From CALCKU01 sp964571595 (GTDB lineage Bacteria > Pseudomonadota > Alphaproteobacteria > Caulobacterales > Maricaulaceae), in assembly GCA_964571595.1 (NCBI GenBank), contig CAZNCJ010000020.1, forward strand, positions 1 through 37,248: a stretch of DNA of 37,248 bases, given 5' to 3'. The translations under genes were made by a program, and so were the position numbers. The notes beneath the pieces were generated by a model that made no database searches, had not been told where the DNA came from, and saw only the letters and a list, made by a program, of their open reading frames with translations. This document shows positions 17,228 through 26,033 of this stretch, in pieces (position 1 is the stretch's first letter; each line of letters begins with the position of its first letter).

Positions 17228-18946
17228 CTAGGGTAAGGACTTAACAGCGTCCAGACCCTTTTGGAGTTTAATCTCAATTTGGGTGCGTTCCTCATCGGTC
17301 GGGTCAAATTCAAGCGCCCGCTCCCATTGATAACCCGCCTCGCGAAAACGCCCGAGCTTCCAATAAACATCACCTAAATGATCAATAATGGTGGCACTAG
17401 AGGGCGATAGCTCGACGGCATCTTCTAAATTAATTTTCGCCTTATCATATTGCCCTAATTTGTAATGCGCCCAGCCAAGGCTATCCACTATCGCACCGCT
17501 CTGAGGTTCAAGTTCAACAGCCTTTCGGATCATATCAAAGGCCTCGTTGAGGTTCTCTCCCCTGTCCACCCAAGTATAACCCAGATAGTTCAAGGCATCG
17601 GCGTCATCGGGATTATAACGTAAAACACGCTGAAAATCGGCTACGGCCAAATCCCACTGTTTTGTACGCTCATAGCAAATCCCGCGAAAATAGATTGGCT
17701 GATAATTATTTTCGAGTTCCTCTTCAGACAAGCTGGCAATCAAGGCATCGTATATTGGCAGAGCTTCAGCATATTTCTCACGCACCAGACGCGCACGTCC
17801 CAAGGCTTCCCGCGTTACAAAAGATGGATATTTTGCATGTGTCCGCTCTAAAACATCAAGGGCGGATTTATCTTCATCACGATCAAAATGGATGTTGGCT
17901 ATAGAAAGCTGGGAGGAGACAATATAGGGCGAGCCTTCATTGATACTCTGATAAATTTCCATAGCCGCGTCTGGTCTGTCTGAATTCTCAAGCAGGCTGC
18001 CCAGCCATAGAGCGGCTTTGTCATGGCTCGGATCAAGTGTCAGAGCGAGCCGTAAAAAAACCTCAGCCGCGTCAAAAGCCCGGTTACGCGCAAAGAAACC
18101 AAATGCAGGTTCGGTTAAGGCTCTGGCGGCCTCTTGCTGCGGGGATAGAACTTCGCCGATAGGTGCTCCCGCATTGAGCCTGTCTAGATAGGTTTTAACT
18201 GGGCCTGATTCAAAGCCGCCATTATCACCGGAAAATGCCTGCAAAAAGGATAAGGCCTCATCATCTTTACCTGCCTGTGACAAGGCCCGCGCTTTTGAAA
18301 GCGCCGTTTCAATACCCGAAATTTGGGCCTCTTCCAATATATCAAAATTTTCAATAGCGTCGTCAGTTTGGCCTTGTAAAGCGTCAAGCTTGGCCGTTTG
18401 CAATGTACTAAGTGCGTTAAAATAGCCACCACCGCCCAGAGCCGCAAAGCTATCACGTGCGGCTTCATTATCATTTTTAGCAACTTCCACCCAGCCCTTG
18501 AGCAGTTTCATGACAATATCAACGGTTAGGTCTTCCGTGGGGTCTTCGAGATATTTCAAAGCCTTGTCATATCGTCCGGCGGAAAATTCCCGCGCGCCTA
18601 ATACGGCCCGCGACATCGGCTCGTCTGGCTCTTGGGATAAAACTTCAATCGCCAAAGTCCGCGCGAGATCGATCTCGCCAGCCGTGAGAGCTGATGTTAC
18701 AGCCCGCCGACCAAGATTTATATCTTCTTGAGCGCGTGCATAGGCTTTGGAATAATAAGTCGAGCGCGCTTTGGCATCATCCAAATGATTGGCATAACTA
18801 CCCGCCAGATAATCCCCAAAGAGTTGGGCATCTGGGGAGAGCGTATCACTATAATCACCATTTGGGCTTGCAGTCGTACAGGACAATAACAGGACCAGCG
18901 GAACAAGACATCCGACCGAGCTTATGAGCATTTTACGCATATTCAT
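17228..18946 (-). CDS. TPR-repeat lipoprotein
   Basis: A 572-residue exported scaffold-type protein. From the ATG at 18946 it opens with a lipoprotein signal (MNMRKM, then a hydrophobic stretch, then LLSC with Cys23), so I prefer that start to a TTG 45 nt upstream, which would put 15 polar residues before the signal. Tetratricopeptide repeats fill the rest, clearest in the C-terminal third, where ADALNYLGYTWVDRG, SGAIVDSLGWAHYKLGQ and SATIIDHLGDVYWKLGR are three successive units. The cysteine should be lipidated and the protein held at a membrane facing the periplasm. Partners are unknown. It lies between ETF-QO and ispE (23-bp gap to ispE), an order I recall as common in Alphaproteobacteria. 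Confidence 0.88.
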   Translation of the reverse strand: MNMRKMLISSVGCLVPLVLLLSCTTASPNGDYSDTLSPDAQLFGDYLAGSYANHLDDAKARSTYYSKAYARAQEDINLGRRAVTSALTAGEIDLARTLAIEVLSQEPDEPMSRAVLGAREFSAGRYDKALKYLEDPTEDLTVDIVMKLLKGWVEVAKNDNEAARDSFAALGGGGYFNALSTLQTAKLDALQGQTDDAIENFDILEEAQISGIETALSKARALSQAGKDDEALSFLQAFSGDNGGFESGPVKTYLDRLNAGAPIGEVLSPQQEAARALTEPAFGFFARNRAFDAAEVFLRLALTLDPSHDKAALWLGSLLENSDRPDAAMEIYQSINEGSPYIVSSQLSIANIHFDRDEDKSALDVLERTHAKYPSFVTREALGRARLVREKYAEALPIYDALIASLSEEELENNYQPIYFRGICYERTKQWDLAVADFQRVLRYNPDDADALNYLGYTWVDRGENLNEAFDMIRKAVELEPQSGAIVDSLGWAHYKLGQYDKAKINLEDAVELSPSSATIIDHLGDVYWKLGRFREAGYQWERALEFDPTDEERTQIEIKLQKGLDAVKSLP

Positions 18947-19008
18947 GCTAATTTCTTTCTGACGTCTGAAAACGGCTTTATGTTCGGGCAAACAGGCTCT
19001 GACACCTT

Positions 19009-20709
19009 TTACATATTTGGATAATTCGGCCCGCCCGCGCCTTCAGGTACAGTCCATGTAATATTCTTGCTCGGATCTTTAATATCACAGGTTTTACAAT
19101 GAATACAATTTTGTGAGTTCACATTAAAGCGTGGGTTAGATCCGTCATCATCTGTAAGAACCTCATAAACACCCGCCGGGCAATATCTCTGCGCCGGTTC
19201 TGCGTAAGTTGGTAAGTTCACAGAAATAGGAATAGCACTATCGGCTAATTGCAAATGCGAAGGTTGATCTTCGCCGTGATTTGTCGCGGTAAAACTGACA
19301 TTGGTAAGACGGTCAAAGGAGAGAACTCCGTCAGGTTTAGGATAATCTATCGGCTTATAATCTGAGGCTTGACCCGTGGCTTGAGCATCATCTTTTTTAT
19401 AGCCCAATGTCATAGTCCGCTTAGAGAAAATTTTACCCAGAGATAGGAAACCCCCGACAATATTAATCTTGGTCAAGGTCGCGGCCCACATATCTATACC
19501 GCCGAGCATCATCGCCCCGACAAAAGCCCCGAAGCGGGAATTAAGCGGACCAACATTGCGCACAGGCTTAAGGTCTTGACCCACAGGACCAGTGCGCAAG
19601 GCCACATCATAATTCTCAAGCACGTCGCCAGCCCGGCCAGTTTTAATAGCTGCGTAAGCCGCCTCTGCCGCCGCTTTGCCAGAATGCATGGCGTTATGAT
19701 TACCTTTAATGCGTGGCAAGTTCACAAGCCCGGCCGAACAGCCAATCAAGGCGCCGCCCGGAAAGGCCACTTTAGGAATAGATTGAAATCCACCCTTGGA
19801 GATCACGCGTGCACCGTAAGAGACACGTTTGCCGCCTTCAAGCACAGCGGCAATATCTGGATGATGTTTCCAGCGCTGAAATTCAGCATAAGGATAAAGA
19901 TGCGGGTTTTTATAGGCCAGATCGACCACATAACCGAGAAAGACCTGATTATTTTCAGCATGGTATAAAAATGAGCCCATGCCCTCTTTCCAACCCAAAG
20001 GCCAACCAAGTGTGTGAACAACTTCGCCCTCATTGTGGTTTTCGGGTTTAATATCCCAGATTTCTTTCATACCGAGGCCGAATTTGGGCACTTCGCACTC
20101 AGCGTCCAGCTCATATTTGGCGATGGCTTGCTTGGAAAGTGACCCCCGCGCGCCTTCGGCCAACATGACATATTTGCCGTGCAATTCCATTCCAGGCTCA
20201 TAAGCTTCGCCTTTAGAGCCGTCCTTCATTTTCCCAAATTCACCTGCAACAACGCCTTTGACTTCGCCCTTTTCGCCGTAAACCAGTTCTGAACATGACA
20301 TGCCGGGGAAAACCTCAACACCCAGACCTTCGGCCTGCTCCGCCATCCAGCGACAGACATTGCCCATAGACACAATATAATTGCCGTGATTATTCATCAA
20401 AGGCGGCATGACAAAATTAGGTATGCGCAAAGACCCGCTAGGCCCTAATAATTTTAGCTTATCTAACTTGACCTCTGTTTTGACCGGAGCGCCTTTTTCT
20501 TTCCAATCCGGGATAAGGGCATCTAGCCCGGCCGGATCCAGAACCGCACCTGAGAGGATATGCGCGCCAACTTCTGAGCCTTTTTCCAAGACAACGACGT
20601 TGATATCATCACCGCCGAGCTGCTTAAGACGTATGGCCGCCGAGAGGCCCGCCGGGCCTGCGCCCACAATAACCACATCATATTCCATGCTTTCGCGTGT
20701 ATTTGTCAT
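19009..20709 (-). CDS. etfD: Electron transfer flavoprotein-ubiquinone oxidoreductase
   Basis: Passes electrons from reduced ETF (fed by acyl-CoA dehydrogenases and similar enzymes) to ubiquinone at the inner membrane. The 566-residue protein has the N-terminal FAD motif GAGPAGLSAA (Gly16, Gly18, Gly21), LEKGSEVGAHILSGA, and the C-terminal 4Fe-4S ligands Cys510 (in YCPAGVYEV) and Cys535, Cys538 and Cys541 (in CIHCKTC). All cofactor ligands are intact. ATGs at codons 1 and 8 are both possible. It heads the leftward group with the TPR lipoprotein and ispE, and is divergent from the RimB-RimK fusion gene. Confidence 0.96.
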   Translation of the reverse strand: MTNTRESMEYDVVIVGAGPAGLSAAIRLKQLGGDDINVVVLEKGSEVGAHILSGAVLDPAGLDALIPDWKEKGAPVKTEVKLDKLKLLGPSGSLRIPNFVMPPLMNNHGNYIVSMGNVCRWMAEQAEGLGVEVFPGMSCSELVYGEKGEVKGVVAGEFGKMKDGSKGEAYEPGMELHGKYVMLAEGARGSLSKQAIAKYELDAECEVPKFGLGMKEIWDIKPENHNEGEVVHTLGWPLGWKEGMGSFLYHAENNQVFLGYVVDLAYKNPHLYPYAEFQRWKHHPDIAAVLEGGKRVSYGARVISKGGFQSIPKVAFPGGALIGCSAGLVNLPRIKGNHNAMHSGKAAAEAAYAAIKTGRAGDVLENYDVALRTGPVGQDLKPVRNVGPLNSRFGAFVGAMMLGGIDMWAATLTKINIVGGFLSLGKIFSKRTMTLGYKKDDAQATGQASDYKPIDYPKPDGVLSFDRLTNVSFTATNHGEDQPSHLQLADSAIPISVNLPTYAEPAQRYCPAGVYEVLTDDDGSNPRFNVNSQNCIHCKTCDIKDPSKNITWTVPEGAGGPNYPNM

Positions 20710-20901
20710 ACTAGGACTCGCTTTTTAGACTCTCATTGCTTATTGAATTAGACTGTTCCAAGCATATGGTAAAGCCTTGACTTGTTAAAGTCTTCGCGAT
20801 TTTTTGTGAAGGACAATTTGATGCAGCCTTGTTCTGAATCAGAGCCTACATTCAAGCTGGCTAATTTTAGTCATAACATTGAGATAATACATAGATAAAT
20901 A

Positions 20902-22290
20902 ATGACACAGGCTGAGACGATTTCACTGGGATGGGAAGAATGGCTAAGCCTGCCAGACCTCTCTTTACCCGCCATTAAGGCCAAAATCGACACAGGCGCG
21001 AGAACCTCGGCCTTACATGCGGTCGCCATAGAGCCATTTGGGACGCAAAAGAACCCGCAAGTGCGCTTTATCATGCACCCCAACCCCAATGACCCGACGA
21101 TAGAAGTTATCTGTTCGGCCAAGGTCATTGATAGGCGAACCGTCACAAGCTCTAATGGCACACAGGAATTACGCTATGTTATCCGTTCCCCGGTCGTCAT
21201 AGGCGATCAGAAATGGGAAATTGATATCTCTCTGACGAACCGTGAGACAATGGGCTATCGCATGTTACTGGGACGCTCTGCTTTGCGCGATAATACATCT
21301 GTTGTGCCCTCGGCGTCATTTTTGCAGCCCGAGCTAGATTATAAAATCTATTTAAAGCGTCAACGCCGTGAAAATATCCCGAAGCGGCCTTTGCGAATTG
21401 CGATTTTAACCCAAGAACCCGGTAATTATTCCAATGGCCGTATGATAGAGGCAGCTGAGGCCCGCGGCCATGTCATTGAATGTGTCACTACCAGCCGGTG
21501 CTATATGGCTATTAATAATCATAAGCCCGAAATATATTATGACGGCAAAGCCCTGCCCCGATATGACGCGATTATCCCGCGTATTGGCTCTCGCATGACA
21601 TTTTACGGTATGGCGATTGTGCGCCAATTTGAAAGCATGGGGGTTTACTGCCTCAATAATGCCCGAGCTATCGGGGCCTCGCGTGATAAATTACTGGCTC
21701 ATCAATTACTCGCAGCCCACCGCCTGAATATGCCCAATACCGCCTTTGCGAAATCCTCTCAGGATACAAAGGGGATTATTGATCTTGTCGGCGGCGCGCC
21801 AGTGGTTGTTAAATTGCTCGAAAGCACACAAGGAAAAGGGGTTGTTCTGGCTGAAAACCGCAAAGCTGCGACCGCTCTGGTGGATGCGTTTCGCGGCCTA
21901 GACGCGCATTTTCTCGTACAGGAATTTGTCAAAGAAGCCGCAGGGTCTGATTTGCGCTGTCTGGTTGTCGACGGCAAAGTCGTAGGCTCTATGATACGCA
22001 CGGCCCAGCCGGGAGAGTTTCGCTCTAATATCCATCAAGGCGGCAGTGCCAAAAAAGTCCGGCTGACCAAGGAAGAGCGCAAAAGTGCGATCAAGGCCGC
22101 CCGGATATTAAAGCTCAATGTCGCGGGCGTGGATATATTACGCAGTCATAGCGGCCCGAAAATTCTCGAAGTCAATTCTTCGCCCGGCTTAAAGGGCATA
22201 GAAAAAGCGACCGGCAAAGACATCGCCGCCGACATTATTGAATGTATAGAAAACAATGTCCGTACCGTTTATAAAAAGCCAGCGAAATGA
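20902..22290 (+). CDS. rimK: Fused RimB-type protease and RimK-type glutamate ligase
   Basis: A two-domain protein of 462 residues. Residues 1-150 match the RimB/'ATP-dependent zinc protease' family (COG4067), a retropepsin-like fold: KAKIDTGARTSALH with the DTG triad at 30-32, and GYRMLLGRSAL at 118-128. Residues 164-462 are a RimK-type ATP-grasp ligase: RIAILTQEPGNYSNGR, VVVKLLESTQGKGV, LVQEFVKEAAGSDLRC and the Mg2+ site ILEVNSSPGLKGIE. RimK adds glutamates to the C-terminus of ribosomal protein S6, and RimB is reported to act on the RimK system in Pseudomonas. Here writer and presumed trimming or regulatory domain are one chain. The downstream glycosylase gene begins 10 bp later, so the two are probably cotranscribed. 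Confidence 0.9.
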   Translation: MTQAETISLGWEEWLSLPDLSLPAIKAKIDTGARTSALHAVAIEPFGTQKNPQVRFIMHPNPNDPTIEVICSAKVIDRRTVTSSNGTQELRYVIRSPVVIGDQKWEIDISLTNRETMGYRMLLGRSALRDNTSVVPSASFLQPELDYKIYLKRQRRENIPKRPLRIAILTQEPGNYSNGRMIEAAEARGHVIECVTTSRCYMAINNHKPEIYYDGKALPRYDAIIPRIGSRMTFYGMAIVRQFESMGVYCLNNARAIGASRDKLLAHQLLAAHRLNMPNTAFAKSSQDTKGIIDLVGGAPVVVKLLESTQGKGVVLAENRKAATALVDAFRGLDAHFLVQEFVKEAAGSDLRCLVVDGKVVGSMIRTAQPGEFRSNIHQGGSAKKVRLTKEERKSAIKAARILKLNVAGVDILRSHSGPKILEVNSSPGLKGIEKATGKDIAADIIECIENNVRTVYKKPAK

Positions 22291-22300
22291 GGGGTCTGTG

Positions 22301-23134
22301 ATGATAGATGACGCCCTCAAATCTGCCTTAAATTGGTGGGAAGTCAGCGGTGTGGATATGCCCCCTGCTTCCAAGACAAAAAAGTCTGCACTCAAGACAA
22401 AGCAAAGCACACAAAACGGTTCCCAGACCAAGGCGTCTCTTGCAAATATCAACATAAGCACAGCCCCATCAAACCCAAAAAGTCTGGCAAATCCAAAAAA
22501 TCTGGCCATTCAAGAAGATGAGGCTGCGCGCTTAGCTCAGGCAGAAACCCTGTCTAAAAGCGCGAAGTCACTGGAAGAGCTAAAAAGCCTGATTAGCCAG
22601 TTTGACGCGGGGCGCTTATCGGACGGGGCGCGGCAAAGCGTTTTTGCCAAAGGAAATCCGCAAAGCGATTTAATGATAATCGGGGAAGCTCCTTCGCGCG
22701 AAGATGATGTTAGCGGTGTGCCCTTTACCGGCGCGCAAGGCAATTTGCTGGAAAAAATGATGGCTGCTATCGGTCTGGACGCTTCGCAATATTACGTCAC
22801 CAACTTCCTGTTTTGGCATCCAACCCAAAACTGGACACTCACTGACACCGATATGGCAATCAACAAGGCTTTTACATTGGCCCATATTGAATTATGCGCG
22901 CCTCAAAACATACTCTTAATGGGTAATCTCGCCTTGGAAGGCCTGACAGGGAAAAGCGGTATTATGAAAGAACGCGGACAATGGACGGAGATAAAAACAG
23001 CCACGCAAACCTTTGGGGCCTTACCTGTTTTCCATCCCTCACTTCTTTTACGTCAACCTGCCTTAAAGCGAGATATGTGGCGGGATTTATTAGCACTGCG
23101 CGACAAATTAGTGACGCAAAAGCCACAAGACTAA
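22301..23134 (+). CDS. Uracil-DNA glycosylase family 4-like protein lacking Fe-S cysteines
   Basis: A 277-residue protein with a UDG fold over residues 95-272: GEAPSRED (128-135) corresponds to motif A of family 4 (usually GEAPGxxED), PFTGAQGNLL follows it, and HPSLLLR (245-251) is motif B. Family 4 enzymes normally hold a 4Fe-4S cluster through four cysteines; here only Cys199 exists in the whole protein and it is not at a ligand position. The first 90 residues are a low-complexity Lys/Ser/Asn-rich linker. I chose the ATG at 22301, with GAGG upstream, over a start at 22256 that would overlap the preceding gene. It should remove uracil from DNA, but activity is not certain given the missing cluster. 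Confidence 0.82.
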   Translation: MIDDALKSALNWWEVSGVDMPPASKTKKSALKTKQSTQNGSQTKASLANINISTAPSNPKSLANPKNLAIQEDEAARLAQAETLSKSAKSLEELKSLISQFDAGRLSDGARQSVFAKGNPQSDLMIIGEAPSREDDVSGVPFTGAQGNLLEKMMAAIGLDASQYYVTNFLFWHPTQNWTLTDTDMAINKAFTLAHIELCAPQNILLMGNLALEGLTGKSGIMKERGQWTEIKTATQTFGALPVFHPSLLLRQPALKRDMWRDLLALRDKLVTQKPQD

Positions 23135-23162
23135 CAAAACGCATCTTGCGTGAAGTCCGTGA

Positions 23163-23189
23163 TTGACATCATTCTATATCGCTTATAAT
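23163..23189 (+). promoter_or_regulatory. Promoter of the cobalamin riboswitch-btuB unit
   Basis: Perfect TTGACA (23163-23168) and perfect TATAAT (23184-23189) are separated by 15 nt, shorter than the optimal 17. Transcription would start a few bases before the riboswitch fold at 23199, which supports the assignment. Confidence 0.65.
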
Positions 23190-23198
23190 GCCGCCTTA

Positions 23199-23347
23199 GA
23201 TGGTGCCTCATTTGAGGTTAAGAGGGAAGCCAGTGTAACTCTGGCACTATACCCGTAACTGTAAATCGAGTGCTTTTACCATCGCCACTGGACATGCATG
23301 TCTGGGAAGGCGGTAAAAGCCTAAATCGATAAGTCAGGAAACCTGCC
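23199..23347 (+). ncRNA. Cobalamin (B12) riboswitch
   Basis: The conserved elements of the cobalamin aptamer are present in order: GGTGCC near the start, AAGAGGGAA, the GCCAG...CTGGC hairpin (23229-23245), ACCCGTAACTG, a long arm closed by CTTTTACC (23273-23280) and GGTAAAAG (23312-23319) that holds the palindrome GACATGCATGTC (23291-23302), and the B12 box AAGTCAGGAAACCTGCC (23331-23347). Binding of adenosylcobalamin or a related cobalamin would turn off the TonB-dependent receptor gene that follows. An additional structured region lies between the aptamer and the start codon. Confidence 0.93.
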
Positions 23348-23352
23348 ATTGC

Positions 23353-23484
23353 GTCGTTCGTCTGAAGGTCGGGAATAACCTTTGCAGATAGGGCTTAGCT
23401 TCCTTGTAACGACACGAATTGACGGCTTGTCCCGAAGGGGAATGTCTTATTGTGTTTTAATAACATTTGTTCAAGCGCAAATGT
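23353..23484 (+). promoter_or_regulatory. Structured expression platform between the riboswitch and btuB
   Basis: Between the B12 box and the start codon are GTCGTT (23353-23358) that can pair with AACGAC (23408-23413), an inner hairpin AAGGT (23365-23369) with ACCTT (23378-23382) extended by TCTG/CAGA, and a 7-bp perfect stem ACATTTG (23463-23469) with CAAATGT (23478-23484). The last ends 3 nt before the GGAG Shine-Dalgarno. No T-run follows any hairpin, so control at translation start is more likely than termination. Pairings were drawn by eye. Confidence 0.5.
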
Positions 23485-23497
23485 GACGGAGTGAAGT

Positions 23498-25414
23498 ATG
23501 CGCCATCGCAATTCAACTTTTAAATTCATGCTGGCTTTAAGCGTTGCCAGCACGGGCTTTGCCTCTACTGCCTATGCCCAAAACTTTCAAACCAGTGTCC
23601 AAAACGGGGAAGAAGACGAAATTATCGTCACCGCCCTGCGCGCTATCTCAAAAGCAGATGTCACCGCCTCGCTGACAACACTTGATGCGGTTGATCTGGA
23701 TATTCGCAATACGCCCTTTATTGCCGATCAGCTCAGAGCTGTGCCCGGTGTGGGTGTGTCGCGATCAGGCGCGCTTGGGGCTTTAACACAAATTCGCATC
23801 AGAGGGGCCGAGGCCAATCATACGCTTGTCACGCTTGACGGTATTGAGGTCTCTGATCCAATTACAGGTGAAACAGATTTCGGCCTCTGGTCGGGACTGG
23901 ATATAAACCAGATAGATGTCGTGCGCGGCGAACAATCTGTGCTTTACGGATCAGACGCCATTGGCGGGGTGGTCTCCCTTAGCAGCTCACATGAAGGCGG
24001 ATTTCGCGCCGCAGGGGAATATGGCTCTTTTGATACATTGCGCGGTCACATTGGTTACACAACTGAATTTCAAGGCGCAAGCTTTGGGGTTAGTGCTGCG
24101 GGGTTTACCACAGACGGCGTTGATACGTCAGGGCTTGGCGGAGAACGTGACGGCTCGGAAAGCTATTCAGTACTGGCAAATTCCAAAATAAATCTCAGCG
24201 AGGACTGGCTTGCGGCCGCCCTTATCAGCCTGCGCCGCTCTAATGTGCAGTCTGACCCGGATAGTAATTTTGACGGTATCTTGGAAAATGCCGATCTTGA
24301 TAATGAGACACAGCAAATTTTAATCGGGGCAACGCTTAAGGGTCAAACAGGTCTGTTTAGCCATGCCGCGCGGGTCAGTTTTGGCCATGTGATACGCGAA
24401 AATTTCGAAGACAATAGTTTCACCGACGAAACCGAGGGTGAGCGTTTTAAATTTAGCTATAGCCCCTCTGTAAGCTTTGAGCGTGAAGATAAATCCTTGA
24501 CCCTCTCTGCCTTACTTGATTGGGAAAATGAGGAATATGAACGCATTGATACCGATACGTTTTTTGGCGATCCCAACCAGACGGCCTCCTTTGAGACTTT
24601 CGGGATTAGCGGGGAAGCACGGGCACGTTTTTATAATCTCGCCCTGAACGGCTCTATCCGTGTGGATGATAATAATGGACAGTTTGAGAATGCGACGACA
24701 TGGCGCCTGGGCGCAGCCTATAATACAGGCTTTGGCGGGAAATTACGCGCCAGTACGGGTGTGGGTGTTAAAAACCCGACCTTTACTGAACTTTTCGGAT
24801 TTTTTCCGGCCAGTTTTATCGGTAATCCCGACCTTAACCCGGAACAATCCCAAAGCTGGGAAATTGGCTATGATCAGTCATTTGGCGATAGGCTTACAGC
24901 GTCTGTGACCTATTTCGAAGCGGATCTGGAAGACGAAATTACCACAAGCTTTCCCCCGCCTCTGTTTCTGGCAAGCCCTGTGAACCTCACAGAAGAAAGC
25001 GCACGTTCTGGTATTGAATTTGGTCTGTCATGGGACATCAATGATAGCCTATCTTTTAGAGGCTCGGCCTCTCATATTAATTCAGACGATACAAATGAGG
25101 AGACAGAAATCCGTGTGCCGGAATTTACCGCGAGCGGCGCGCTGAACTGGCAATCCTTAAGCAAAGAAGGCTTGCGTGCAGCTATTGCTCTGGATTATGT
25201 CGGCGCGCAGGATGACTTTAACTTCGGGACATTTCCGGCCACGCGCGTAAAGCTTGACCCTTATGCGCTGCTCTCGGCTACATTGGAATATCCCGTTGCC
25301 CAAGGCTTAGCCCTGACACTGCGCGGGGATAATCTTCTGGATGAAGAGATAACGGATGTGTTTGGCTTTAACGGGCCGGGCGCGGGCGTTTTTGTCGGAT
25401 TTAAAATCCAGTAA
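23498..25414 (+). CDS. btuB: TonB-dependent outer membrane receptor, cobalamin transporter (BtuB-like)
   Basis: Outer membrane gated beta-barrel that imports a scarce ligand using TonB energy. The 638-residue protein has a signal peptide ending AYA (1-27), a TonB box EDEIIVTAL (39-47), a plug domain (about 55-160) with IRIRGAEANHTLVTLDGIEV and VVRGEQSVLYGSDAIGGVV, and a 22-strand-type barrel ending in GVFVGFKIQ, though the last residue is Gln rather than the usual Phe. The cobalamin riboswitch directly upstream strongly suggests the ligand is vitamin B12 or a cobinamide. GGAG lies 6 nt before the ATG. No btuCDF transporter is in the window. A strong terminator follows. Confidence 0.92.
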   Translation: MRHRNSTFKFMLALSVASTGFASTAYAQNFQTSVQNGEEDEIIVTALRAISKADVTASLTTLDAVDLDIRNTPFIADQLRAVPGVGVSRSGALGALTQIRIRGAEANHTLVTLDGIEVSDPITGETDFGLWSGLDINQIDVVRGEQSVLYGSDAIGGVVSLSSSHEGGFRAAGEYGSFDTLRGHIGYTTEFQGASFGVSAAGFTTDGVDTSGLGGERDGSESYSVLANSKINLSEDWLAAALISLRRSNVQSDPDSNFDGILENADLDNETQQILIGATLKGQTGLFSHAARVSFGHVIRENFEDNSFTDETEGERFKFSYSPSVSFEREDKSLTLSALLDWENEEYERIDTDTFFGDPNQTASFETFGISGEARARFYNLALNGSIRVDDNNGQFENATTWRLGAAYNTGFGGKLRASTGVGVKNPTFTELFGFFPASFIGNPDLNPEQSQSWEIGYDQSFGDRLTASVTYFEADLEDEITTSFPPPLFLASPVNLTEESARSGIEFGLSWDINDSLSFRGSASHINSDDTNEETEIRVPEFTASGALNWQSLSKEGLRAAIALDYVGAQDDFNFGTFPATRVKLDPYALLSATLEYPVAQGLALTLRGDNLLDEEITDVFGFNGPGAGVFVGFKIQ

Positions 25415-25443
25415 AGAGAATAACCTCTTTAAATATGCATAAA

Positions 25444-25471
25444 AAAACGGGCTGAGAAATCAGCCCGTTTT
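25444..25471. terminator. Bidirectional intrinsic terminator
   Basis: A perfect 12-bp stem, AAAACGGGCTGA (25444-25455) against TCAGCCCGTTTT (25460-25471), closes a GAAA tetraloop. T-rich tracts follow in both directions. It sits between the convergent btuB and the SRYGGFG protein gene and should serve both. Confidence 0.9.
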
Positions 25472-25493
25472 CTATTTTGTGAAATCTATTAAT

Positions 25494-26033
25494 CTATAGA
25501 CCGCAAGCATTACCGCCAAAGCCGCCATAACGCGAACTATTTGTCACGACAGTACGTGTACATCCAGGAACCGCATAAGGTACGGCATAACGAACATAAA
25601 CGATCGGGCGTACAACACGGACAAAATTTGTCACAGGCACAGCCGGACGCGGCTTAACAATAGAATAACATCCCAATACACGCGCCCCAGACGGGTTATG
25701 CACATTAACAGGGCAATTTGTGGGTACTAATTGCTCATTAGCGCCCAGACCTGCCGGTCGGCTTGTTGAGAAAGGCACAACATTGGCCCCTCCAGCTGTA
25801 TAGGCTTGTGAGATTGAACCAGACCCGTAAGTCGCTGAGGCATATTGGCTAGACGCCACACCTACAGCTGAACCTGAACCAAAGCTAGAAGCAGAGCCAG
25901 AGCCATATGAAGAAAGTGGAGCTAATGTTGCACTATTGCAAAAAGATCCCCCGCAACCTGCCGAAGCCGCTGTTGGCAGAAGTGCCATGCCAGCGGTAGT
26001 CGCCATAACTTTTACTAAACGTGAAACTAACAT
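25494..26033 (-). CDS. Secreted Ser/Gly-rich protein of unknown function, paralog A
   Basis: I do not recognise a family. The 179-residue protein has a signal peptide ending ASA (1-25). The mature part starts GCGGSFCN, with a Cys pair at 27 and 32, then a Ser/Gly/Tyr-rich low-complexity stretch (about 38-85), a Cys-containing segment near 110-123, a Val/Pro/Tyr/Arg-rich stretch (VRVVRPIVYVRYAVPYAVP), and a tail containing SRYGGFG (167-173). The same layout occurs in the upstream gene ending at 26173, so the two are tandem paralogs. AAGGTGG precedes the ATG. A cell-surface or extracellular structural role is a guess from composition only. Confidence 0.75.
   Translation of the reverse strand: MLVSRLVKVMATTAGMALLPTAASAGCGGSFCNSATLAPLSSYGSGSASSFGSGSAVGVASSQYASATYGSGSISQAYTAGGANVVPFSTSRPAGLGANEQLVPTNCPVNVHNPSGARVLGCYSIVKPRPAVPVTNFVRVVRPIVYVRYAVPYAVPGCTRTVVTNSSRYGGFGGNACGL

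Noticed and set aside
18947..18991. TTG start 45 nt upstream for the TPR protein
   Set aside because: It would add 15 polar residues in front of a clear lipoprotein signal peptide.
22256..22300. Upstream start for the uracil-DNA glycosylase gene
   Set aside because: It would overlap the RimB-RimK gene by 35 bases and has no better ribosome-binding site; the ATG at 22301 has GAGG at a fitting distance.
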